Positions 6,316 to 10,816 of a stretch of DNA of 12,619 nucleotides are shown piece after piece (position 1 is the stretch's first letter; every line of letters starts with the position of its first letter). Source of the DNA: an uncultured Planctomycetaceae bacterium. Its GTDB lineage: Bacteria; Planctomycetota; Planctomycetia; Pirellulales; UBA1268. The stretch lies in NCBI GenBank assembly GCA_937926325.1, contig CALAZQ010000024.1, positions 1-12,619 on the forward strand, written 5' to 3'. The notes below the pieces were generated by a model. It was not told the DNA's origin. It did not search any database and saw only the letters and a list, made by a program, of their open reading frames with translations. Position numbers and translations under genes: made by a program.

Positions 6316-6963
6316 CTATTCGGCGTTGTCAGCGAGAGACTGGCTGACCACGGCGCGAACTCGGGCGATTTCCGCGGTCTCCTCAAGAAACTGCTCCTTG
6401 GCCTCACGGCTCCAAGATGATGCGATGTGCTCATCACCGCCCACTTGTTTCTCCCACGCCTGAAACTGATTCATCACGTTTTCGATCGTCACGAACCCGG
6501 CGCTTCCCCGGCCTGTGCGCGATGCGTTGTCCTTGACGAGCTTGCCGGCCTCGATGCTTCTGCGAAGCTCTCGGGCGGTCAGCTTGTTTTCGCTCGCGAG
6601 CTTGAGCCACCGGCGTTGCGTGGGTTCCTCCTCGAAGACATTGCCCACCACGTAGAAGTGCTCGGCGGTCAGCCCGTCCTCATTCTGCCGCAACCCGATC
6701 GGGACGCGCGAAATGGCGAGACTCCTCTTGAAATCGATTTGAGGAAATTCGAGTTGCTCAAGGGCCTCGGCGACCGCTTCCTCTCCAAACTGCTCCTGCC
6801 CGTGCCGGATGAGGTCGGCGACCGCAAGGTGGTAGGTCTCGTGAACACCCTTGAAGAAAGCTAGGGCATCAACCCACTGCTCCTTGGTGATTTCGCGCTG
6901 AAACTCCAGCCCCTTTTTCGTGATCGTAATTGCGCCGGGATCCGGCTGTATCAGCTCGCTCAT
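6316..6963 (-). CDS. Hypothetical protein, 215 aa, resembles plasmid/phage ParB-accessory type sequences
   Basis: The ATG at 6963 gives MSELIQPDPGAITITKKGLE; a longer frame upstream is a shadow of the helix-turn-helix gene. Residues 20-80 are helical (EQWVDALAFFKGVHETYHLA, EALEQLEFPQIDFKRSLAIS). Residues 98-135 read LTAEHFYVVGNVFEEEPTQR followed by RWLKLASENKLTARELRRSI. That 'hre/VA..., wL..A.e...s.reLr..i' pattern is seen in a group of plasmid and phage proteins related to ParB/KorB-like regulators. The C-terminus is polar and helical. It overlaps the preceding helix-turn-helix gene by 95 bases. A DNA-associated regulatory or replication role is plausible but unproven; I would not assign a name. 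Confidence 0.8.
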   Translation of the reverse strand: MSELIQPDPGAITITKKGLEFQREITKEQWVDALAFFKGVHETYHLAVADLIRHGQEQFGEEAVAEALEQLEFPQIDFKRSLAISRVPIGLRQNEDGLTAEHFYVVGNVFEEEPTQRRWLKLASENKLTARELRRSIEAGKLVKDNASRTGRGSAGFVTIENVMNQFQAWEKQVGGDEHIASSWSREAKEQFLEETAEIARVRAVVSQSLADNAE

Positions 6964-7705
6964 GGTCTTTCTTCCGGAAGGTTTGGTTGCGCCAGTGCTT
7001 TTGCTTCTGCGCCTGGGAGTACTTCGCGCACGCCTCGGCCGGCTTGTGATTCGGGTTGTCGGGAAGGTCCAGCTCGGCCTTCCACCGTCGGTTGCTCTTC
7101 GAAATCGAGCCCTTCGAGACCCCGATGCGCTTGGCGAAATCTCCCATCGACCCAAATCCGTTCATCACATTCAGCCCGACGGCGTAGGCCAACCCCGCGG
7201 CGTCGATGCGGGCGTTCGGTGAGTGAAGGAAGCGGGCGACCACTCGCGAAGTGTTGTCGATCACGCGGGCGTCCGCCTCCTGCTTGGCCCGAGCGGCGAT
7301 GTAGGTCACCAGTTCTTCGGCCTCCTCGTCTGTCAGGTCGTAGCGCTCGGCCAGCAAATCCTTCTCGGAGTCGGACGATTCCGGTGCCTCGGACCGCAAT
7401 GAAGGGCTCTCCGTAGGATCCTCGTCGAACCGGTTGGTCAGGACTACTCCGAAGTCGTCGCGCGGGTCGATCAGGTTGTTCTCCTCGAGCTTCGCCCGAG
7501 TTGACGCATCCGCCGTGACATAGAATGCGCGATACAGGATCTTCGTCTTGAAGCTCTTCGCCGATTTTCCCGCCGCGAGAAGCTCGCTCAACTTCTCGTC
7601 GATCGCGGTGGGGTCCAGAGCGTGTCGCCGGAGGTTTTCCCTCACCTCCGGCGACCGCGTTCTGAACCACCGCCCGTAGTTCTCCCACGTAAGTTCCTCG
7701 CTCAC
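6869..7705 (-). CDS. Helix-turn-helix DNA-binding protein, first gene of the replication operon, 278 aa
   Basis: This probably regulates or organises the operon it heads. Residues ~186-210 form a helix-turn-helix, MGDFAKRIGVSKGSISKSNR followed by RW, in which an Ala-Lys-Arg-x-Gly-Val-Ser turn leads into a recognition helix. The N-terminal 75 residues are helical and charged (TWENYGRWFRTRSPEVRENL), and residues 120-160 contain an acidic/helical segment (DLTDEEAEELVTYIAARAKQ). The C-terminus is basic. The GTG start at 7705 lies only 8 bases below the -10 box of a good promoter, so the mRNA should be leaderless or nearly so. The last 31 codons overlap the next gene by 95 bases in another frame, and the final residues look less protein-like, so the overlap may be tolerated rather than functional. 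Terminase small subunit is an alternative identity I cannot exclude. Confidence 0.82.
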   Translation of the reverse strand: MSEELTWENYGRWFRTRSPEVRENLRRHALDPTAIDEKLSELLAAGKSAKSFKTKILYRAFYVTADASTRAKLEENNLIDPRDDFGVVLTNRFDEDPTESPSLRSEAPESSDSEKDLLAERYDLTDEEAEELVTYIAARAKQEADARVIDNTSRVVARFLHSPNARIDAAGLAYAVGLNVMNGFGSMGDFAKRIGVSKGSISKSNRRWKAELDLPDNPNHKPAEACAKYSQAQKQKHWRNQTFRKKDHERADTAGSRRNYDHEKGAGVSARNHQGAVG

Positions 7706-7713
7706 GAGTTACC

Positions 7714-7741
7714 ATCATAACGCCTATAGGCAGAGTGCCAA
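7714..7741 (-). promoter_or_regulatory. Sigma70-like promoter of the replication/recombination operon
   Basis: On the minus strand TTGGCA (7741-7736) is followed after 16 bases by TATGAT (7719-7714). Each hexamer matches consensus at 5 of 6 positions. The GTG at 7705 begins 8 bases after the -10 box, where transcription would be expected to start, implying a leaderless transcript. It lies in the 47-base gap upstream of the helix-turn-helix gene. Confidence 0.72.
7722..7731. promoter_or_regulatory. Perfect 10-bp palindrome between -35 and -10 (candidate operator)
   Basis: GCCTATAGGC is its own reverse complement and lies wholly in the 16-base promoter spacer. A dimeric repressor bound here would block RNA polymerase. 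The helix-turn-helix protein encoded immediately downstream is the obvious candidate, but no binding evidence exists. Confidence 0.45.
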
Positions 7742-7752
7742 GCGAAAACTGG

Positions 7753-7971
7753 TTATTTATCGCCGTCCGGTTTCTCGTGCGGCACGATGATGCGCCCGTT
7801 GCGGACGTAGCGGTTCACTAGCCAGAGGGCGAGCCAGACAAGCGGCCCTCCCGCACACGTCAACGCCAGCATCAGCCACGGGTTGCGCACGCTCGCGACG
7901 CGAGTCGCGAAGGTGGCGAACACGAGAAACGCGATCACCGAATACAGCAGGATGACGGAAAGGACAGTCAT
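7753..7971 (-). CDS. Small membrane protein with two predicted helices, 72 aa
   Basis: The ATG at 7971 overlaps the TGA of the 51-residue gene. Two hydrophobic segments are clear: residues ~4-22 (LSVILLYSVIAFLVFATFA) and ~31-52 (LMLALTCAGGPLVWLALWLV). They are separated by a short basic loop with Arg24 and Arg29. The tail is basic then polar (NRYVRNGRIIVPHEKPDGDK). With two helices and Arg residues in the loop and tail, both ends may sit outside the cytoplasm, or the reverse; the topology is not certain. Size and hydrophobic pattern could suit a holin, antiholin or superinfection-exclusion protein, but there is no lysin nearby and early-promoter placement argues against a holin. No family is recognised. 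Confidence 0.75.
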   Translation of the reverse strand: MTVLSVILLYSVIAFLVFATFATRVASVRNPWLMLALTCAGGPLVWLALWLVNRYVRNGRIIVPHEKPDGDK

Positions 7972-8123
7972 GACCGTGCCATCTCAGAAACGGCGATCGT
8001 GACAAACGCGGCGGCGGCGTAGACCGGCACGCGAAGCCATTCGGGAATATCGACGGCGATGTAGGCTTCGAACCGGCTCGGAAGACCGTTTTCGTCGGTG
8101 GTTGTTCGGGTGGCTGCTTTCAT
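7968..8123 (-). CDS. Small hypothetical protein, 51 aa
   Basis: This short frame starts at the ATG at 8123 and ends in a TGA that overlaps the ATG of the 72-residue membrane protein (TCATGA). It is the first gene after the promoter at 8135-8162 and its leader is only a few bases long (CCAATCACC before ATG). The N-terminus is polar (MKAATRTTTDENGLPSRFEA); the C-terminal part is hydrophobic (VPVYAAAAFVTIAVS, residues 32-46) and may associate with the membrane. The coupling suggests that it works with the membrane protein. No family recognised; the promoter, start and overlap make translation likely. Confidence 0.7.
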   Translation of the reverse strand: MKAATRTTTDENGLPSRFEAYIAVDIPEWLRVPVYAAAAFVTIAVSEMARS

Positions 8124-8134
8124 GGTGATTGGTC

Positions 8135-8162
8135 AATATAAGTGGGCGCGGTGCCTAGTCAA
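8135..8162 (-). promoter_or_regulatory. Sigma70-like promoter for the 51-aa / 72-aa gene pair
   Basis: On the minus strand TTGACT (8162-8157) and TATATT (8140-8135) are separated by 16 bases, each matching consensus at 5 of 6. The ATG at 8123 begins 11 bases after the -10 box, so the 5' leader would be about four bases. The spacer has the same length as in the 7714-7741 promoter. The spacer also contains an imperfect dyad (GGCACCGCGCC). Confidence 0.72.
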
Positions 8163-8166
8163 GTGC

Positions 8167-8508
8167 TTATTTTGCCCTCATCCGAGCAACCCTGTCAGCG
8201 AGGAAGCGACGGTTCTTTTCTTGCCTGGGCTCGACGAACCTCTTGTGGATCTTCCGGGCTCGCGCGACTCCTCTTTCGGTGGCCGCGTCGTACGCCCTCG
8301 CCTTGGAAGCGTAGTCCGGCAAGTGAATGGGCGGCTTGCGGTCGGGCAGTCGGCCGGTCAGGTTGCCCTTGTCCAGCGCTCGCCGAACAGTGTCGCGCTC
8401 GTATTTCCAGATTTTCGATCCGCGAGCAAATTCCGTATCGGCCTCGTCGAAGGAAAGACCGGACTCGATCCTTTCGGCCAGCTTGATCAGCATTTCAGTC
8501 GTTGTCAT
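8167..8508 (-). CDS. Hypothetical basic protein, 113 aa
   Basis: I choose the ATG at 8508 (MTTTEMLIKLAERIESGLSF). A TTG further upstream lies within the hairpin element and is unlikely. The N-terminal half is helical with an acidic patch (SFDEADTEFARGSKIWKYER) and the C-terminal half is strongly basic (RARKIHKRFVEPRQEKNRRF), ending ADRVARMRAK. The charge pattern suits a DNA- or RNA-binding protein or a transcription factor, yet no standard helix-turn-helix is clear. The gene is preceded by a large hairpin (8534-8581) that ends 25 bases before the ATG. It is followed directly by the promoter for the next operon, so it may end the upstream transcript, although no terminator with a T-run is seen. 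Function unknown. Confidence 0.75.
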   Translation of the reverse strand: MTTTEMLIKLAERIESGLSFDEADTEFARGSKIWKYERDTVRRALDKGNLTGRLPDRKPPIHLPDYASKARAYDAATERGVARARKIHKRFVEPRQEKNRRFLADRVARMRAK

Positions 8509-8533
8509 GTTCGAAGCGGTTCCGTCAAACGGT

Positions 8534-8581
8534 GAACAGGTCAATCACCGCGACCCTTCGGGCGGGTGATCTTGGCTGTTC
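8534..8581 (-). promoter_or_regulatory. Structured element E1: hairpin with conserved outer stem and internal loop
   Basis: In the sense direction GAACAGCCAAGATC opens and GACCTGTTC closes the element. GAACAG pairs with CTGTTC (6 bp). An internal loop CCAA/GAC follows, then GATCACC pairs with GGTGATT (7 bp, one G-T), closing a GC-rich apical hairpin. The same outer stem and internal loop occur in E2 at 10559-10617 with a different inner stem that still pairs. It spans the stop codon of one gene and the leader of the next. No T-run follows, so it is not a classical terminator. Confidence 0.7.
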
Positions 8582-8895
8582 GGTGAAGAATCCCCAGCAG
8601 AGGGCGAGCAAGCTAAAGCGTCCTTATCATCGCCTGCTTCCGGGCATGAAGCCCGTTGACCCTCTGCCGAGGAAATTCGGTAAATCATTCGATTGCATAG
8701 TTCCGCCACTTCACTCAGCTCCTCATGGACGCGATCCCATGCGGCTTTCTCAATCGGGCATTTCTTGGGCGGAAGCTCATCGCATTGCAGCCGGATTTCA
8801 TATTGTCGATCCCTAACCATGCCGCGCACGGCCTCCAACACCGAACACGGCGTGGGAGGCAACGCGGAAGCGTCTGCTCTGTTTTCGTCGCTCAT
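8545..8895 (-). CDS. Hypothetical protein, 116 aa
   Basis: The ATG at 8895 overlaps the TGA of the upstream gene. The central region, residues ~18-75, is helical with three cysteines and a Pro-Pro-Lys-Lys-Cys turn (IRLQCDELPPKKCPIEKAAW, RVHEELSEVAELCNRMIYRI). The last 40 residues are polar, rich in Ser, Asp, Pro and Gly, and look disordered. The C-terminal codons NSQD belong to the 5' arm of hairpin element E1, and the TGA stop lies inside its inner stem. The same four residues occur at the C-terminus of the unrelated zinc protein at 10586-10816 for the same reason. I recognise no family. Confidence 0.72.
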   Translation of the reverse strand: MSDENRADASALPPTPCSVLEAVRGMVRDRQYEIRLQCDELPPKKCPIEKAAWDRVHEELSEVAELCNRMIYRISSAEGQRASCPEAGDDKDALACSPSAGDSSPNSQDHPPEGSR

Positions 8896-9308
8896 TTGTC
8901 GCGTGCCTCCACTTGATCGTTATGGCCCCCCGCAGCGTCGAGGACAGGTAATTCGAGCGGTTCGTATTCGCCGGATTCCCGCATCCTCCGCTCTCTCTTG
9001 AGTCCATGCTGCTCGTCCGACAAGACGGGTAGCGATTGGATCGCCATCGCAGTTTCTTGGCTGATAGAAGCTGGGTCGTGCAGCGCCTCAGCGACAAGAT
9101 TGAAAGCCTCCGGGTTTCCCTCCTCAATTCGCACGCGGACCATATGCGAGACGGATACCCCCTCCGACGCCCCCGCGGTCCAGCTACAGACCTCCGAAAT
9201 GGCAACGTGATCTCTGCGCAGCCTCATCACGCGCCCCACGAATGCGTTCATCGCGTCCTGCTCGGTCGAGGCAAACTCGGCATTGAGATAAGTGTTCGGA
9301 AAGCTCAT
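8892..9308 (-). CDS. Hypothetical protein, 138 aa
   Basis: The ATG at 9308 overlaps the stop of the lipoprotein gene, and its own stop overlaps the next ATG. The protein begins MSFPNTYLNAEFASTEQDAM and appears mixed alpha/beta: a helix (AMNAFVGRVMRLRRDHVAIS), strands (GASEGVSVSHMVRVRIEEG), another helix (AFNLVAEALHDPASISQETA) and then a charged, probably disordered tail from residue ~100. No catalytic motif, membrane segment or zinc ligand set is visible. Function unknown; it belongs to the tightly coupled accessory operon. Confidence 0.75.
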   Translation of the reverse strand: MSFPNTYLNAEFASTEQDAMNAFVGRVMRLRRDHVAISEVCSWTAGASEGVSVSHMVRVRIEEGNPEAFNLVAEALHDPASISQETAMAIQSLPVLSDEQHGLKRERRMRESGEYEPLELPVLDAAGGHNDQVEARDK

Positions 9309-9499
9309 GGCGCCTCAACCCATTTCCACGGGTGTTGCATTCGAGTCTGGTGGTGGGTATTCAGCGCCTCGAGGTGGGCGGCTTTCTTCTGCTCGCTCCA
9401 TGAGTCCGGCATGGAGACGTGAACCGTCCTGGGCGACGAGGTCGAGCCGCAGGAGCACAAGATCAGGACAAGGGCCGCAAGGGCCGCAAATGGTTTCAT
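9305..9499 (-). CDS. Small predicted lipoprotein, 64 aa
   Basis: The product is likely lipid-anchored to a membrane. Starting at the ATG at 9499, MKPFAALAALVLILCSCGST is a typical lipoprotein signal: Lys2, a hydrophobic core, and the lipobox L-C-S-C with Cys17 as the lipidated residue. The mature part is about 48 residues and polar (PRTVHVSMPDSWSEQKKAAH), ending HPWKWVEAP. The leader TTCAACCA before the ATG matches the recT leader. Its stop overlaps the next gene. Small phage lipoproteins include superinfection-exclusion proteins and outer-membrane spanins (Rz1). The mature part is not strongly proline-rich and no Rz partner is seen, so exclusion or another envelope role is as likely. A Gram-negative-like envelope for the host is only weakly implied. 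Confidence 0.82.
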   Translation of the reverse strand: MKPFAALAALVLILCSCGSTSSPRTVHVSMPDSWSEQKKAAHLEALNTHHQTRMQHPWKWVEAP

Positions 9500-9624
9500 T
9501 GGTTGAAGACGGTGGCGGGAGGCGAGCCGGGGCGCCAGCCTCCCGCCGGGGTTGGTATCACGGGTTCGGCCGGCAATCCCCGATCCGGCCACTTGTGGGA
9601 AGTTCGTTCGTCCGATTGCGGCAC
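9496..9624 (-). CDS. Possible small proline-rich protein, 42 aa
   Basis: A frame begins at a GTG (9624) directly after the TGA of the zinc-ribbon gene and ends with a TGA overlapping the ATG of the lipoprotein gene (CAATGA). This exact fit between neighbours matches the packing seen elsewhere in the window and fills the only sizeable gap. The product would be MPQSDERTSHKWPDRGLPAE followed by a Pro/Gly-rich half ending TVFNQ. There is no leader peptide, zinc motif or recognised family. The 10-bp hairpin at 9514-9547 lies within its second half. Chance is possible because GC-rich DNA has few stops. Confidence 0.4.
   Translation of the reverse strand: MPQSDERTSHKWPDRGLPAEPVIPTPAGGWRPGSPPATVFNQ
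9514..9547 (-). promoter_or_regulatory. Strong intergenic hairpin, 10-bp perfect stem, upstream of lipoprotein gene
   Basis: GGCGGGAGGC (9514-9523 on the plus strand) is the exact reverse complement of 9538-9547, with a 14-base loop. On the sense strand the stem ends 14 bases before the ATG at 9499. No T-run follows on either side, so a standard intrinsic terminator is unlikely. It could modulate translation of the lipoprotein or protect or process the mRNA. Confidence 0.6.
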
Positions 9625-9909
9625 TCAGGCGTCGTGAATGCCGTCGGATCGCCCGCAGTTCGGGCAGTAGATGTTCTTGTCCTGACACGGGTCGTGCCCG
9701 AGGTCGGAAACCTGCCCCTCCCACTGGCAGTGGAAGCACTTCACCTTCTTCGCGGTCGGTCCGCGCGTCGGTTTCGGGGGCTCCTCCGCCGGCTCCGGGG
9801 ATGCAGCGGGCACCTCTGCCTCGGGGGCAACGGGTTCGTCATGGGTTTCTTCCGCCGGCGCGGGTTGCGCGGGCGCCTTCTTCTTGGATGCTGTCTTTCT
9901 TTGGCTCAT
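9625..9909 (-). CDS. Zinc-ribbon protein with disordered N-terminus, 94 aa
   Basis: The ATG at 9909 overlaps the TGA of the sulfotransferase-like gene. Residues 1-55 are low-complexity and rich in Ala, Pro, Glu and Lys (KTASKKKAPAQPAPAEETHD). The C-terminal 40 residues form a zinc ribbon: CFHC (Cys58, Cys61), then Cys75 and CPNC (Cys82, Cys85), with VKCFHCQWEGQVSDLGHDPC as the first half. Such modules bind nucleic acid or proteins. The fold of the ribbon is clear; its partner is not. It is the third of four small cysteine-containing proteins in the window, and nothing links it directly to glycan modification other than its position. Confidence 0.8.
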   Translation of the reverse strand: MSQRKTASKKKAPAQPAPAEETHDEPVAPEAEVPAASPEPAEEPPKPTRGPTAKKVKCFHCQWEGQVSDLGHDPCQDKNIYCPNCGRSDGIHDA

Positions 9910-10550
9910 GTCACTCTGATGTAATCCGAGAATCGGTCCTCACGGCACCAGAGCCGCTCGGTGATTCTGAGGAATGTATCCTCATGCTCCTCTGTCCACT
10001 CAAACTGGTTTTTCGTGCCGGCGTTGATCCGCTCCGATTGCCACGAATCGCTCCATGTCCGGGCCGCAAACCCCAAGTGAGAAAACAGATAGTTGAGCGC
10101 GACGGACGAGACCATCATCTCGTCGAACGAGAAAATCCGGCACTCATGATCCATGCGGGCATAGCGTTCGAGGAACAGCCATTGCTGAGAAACTTCGTAG
10201 GCGACCGCGGCAAACTCCGCTGGCGCACGCGAGTCGCGATTCATCCAGCTCGTGATGACAGCGCGAAGATCACGATAGAGGATCGCGCGGTGAGGGACGA
10301 GAAGGGCGCCGTTCGGATTCTCGGCCGAAAGGGAGTAGCGGAGAAGGCCGTGGCATTCACCGTACGCTCGCTTTCCGTGGAATCGATGGATGGGAAACGA
10401 CGAGTAGGGGTGGACCGCCTTGGCGCGAAACCGATCGTCCACCTCTTCGTGATGGACGTCGTATCCCGACGCCTCGGCCAGCAAAGTAGCCATCCGGGTC
10501 GTGCCCGACCGGCCAATTCCGGTCATCCAAAAGGTAGATTTCGCAGTCAT
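9906..10550 (-). CDS. Sulfotransferase-like P-loop protein, 214 aa
   Basis: It likely transfers a sulfuryl group from PAPS to a carbohydrate or other acceptor. From the ATG at 10550 the N-terminus is MTAKSTFWMTGIGRSGTTRM. GRSGTT at residues 13-18 is the 5'-phosphosulfate-binding loop of sulfotransferases. AILYRDLRAVITSWMNR (residues ~89-105) matches their 3'-phosphate-binding motif (R-D-x-R-x-V-x-x-S). CRIFSFDEMM (~137-146) corresponds to the usual 'yEdl' strand. The length of 214 is short for the family (about 250-300), so part of the acceptor domain may be reduced. The start lies 8 bases after the hairpin element E2; longer upstream frames run through E2 and the previous gene and were not chosen. 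The glycosyltransferase two genes upstream suggests a shared glycan target. The family call is good; substrate unknown. Confidence 0.85.
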   Translation of the reverse strand: MTAKSTFWMTGIGRSGTTRMATLLAEASGYDVHHEEVDDRFRAKAVHPYSSFPIHRFHGKRAYGECHGLLRYSLSAENPNGALLVPHRAILYRDLRAVITSWMNRDSRAPAEFAAVAYEVSQQWLFLERYARMDHECRIFSFDEMMVSSVALNYLFSHLGFAARTWSDSWQSERINAGTKNQFEWTEEHEDTFLRITERLWCREDRFSDYIRVT

Positions 10551-10558
10551 GTCAGAAC

Positions 10559-10617
10559 CGGAGAACAGGTCGATACGCACAACCGCTATCGCGGTGCGCG
10601 ATCTTGGCTGTTCTCCG
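10559..10617 (-). promoter_or_regulatory. Structured element E2: hairpin ahead of the sulfotransferase gene
   Basis: CGGAGAACAG and CTGTTCTCCG form a perfect 10-bp outer stem. Inside are the same CCAA/GAC internal loop as in E1, then GAT/ATC and GCGCAC/GTGCGT stems with one bulged base, and an apical CCGC-GATA-GCGG hairpin. The inner sequence differs from E1 but stays paired. The stem ends 8 bases before the ATG at 10550 and could govern access to that start. Its 5' half encodes the last residues of the upstream gene. No T-run follows. Confidence 0.75.
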
Positions 10618-10816
10618 AAAAATGGCGTTTCCACCCCTGGCAGTTTCCCGGCCACGAAAGTCGTTCGTGGACGCGCCTACCGACTTCCGTTTTTCCGTGG
10701 TATCCGCATCCGGTGCAGGTCCATCCATAGTTGTGTTCGTGCCGTTCCCAACGCGGAGAACAAGTCAGAGCAAATAGTCCCTGCCTCGCTTCGCTCGTTG
10801 TGATACCTGTCTTCAT
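10586..10816 (-). CDS. Small zinc-binding protein, 76 aa
   Basis: The ATG at 10816 overlaps the TGA of the glycosyltransferase gene (GCATGA), which fixes the start. Residues 26-60 hold a probable zinc finger: HEHNYGWTCTGCGYHGKTEV with Cys34 and Cys37, His40, and later His50 and Cys59. The exact ligand set is uncertain. The last residues (SENSQD then RAPR) are encoded by the 5' arm of hairpin element E2. The 5' part of the gene contains another copy of the GACYTGTTCTCC motif at 10755-10766, coding for part of LTCSP. No family is recognised. It lies between two transferase genes and may be a nucleic-acid-binding accessory. Confidence 0.7.
   Translation of the reverse strand: MKTGITTSEARQGLFALTCSPRWERHEHNYGWTCTGCGYHGKTEVGRRVHERLSWPGNCQGWKRHFSENSQDRAPR

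Noticed and set aside
6960..7718. 252-residue alternative minus-strand frame over the helix-turn-helix gene
   Set aside because: Arg/Gly-rich composition and no motif. The frame from the GTG at 7705 has the helix-turn-helix and normal codon use.
7753..7971. Holin assignment for the 72-residue membrane protein
   Set aside because: No lysin or spanin genes are nearby and it is driven by an early-type promoter; size and two helices alone are not enough.
8534..8581. Kink-turn or a known riboswitch in E1/E2
   Set aside because: The internal loop CCAA/GAC lacks the tandem G-A arrangement of a kink-turn, and I recognise no known riboswitch consensus.
8534..10617. GAACAG...CTGTTC arms as LexA-type operators
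   Set aside because: LexA half-sites lie within about 15-20 bases of each other; here they are about 36-40 bases apart around a second paired stem, which fits RNA structure better.
9552..10730. 392-codon plus-strand open frame
   Set aside because: It is antisense to the zinc-ribbon, sulfotransferase and zinc-finger genes and has no recognisable domain.
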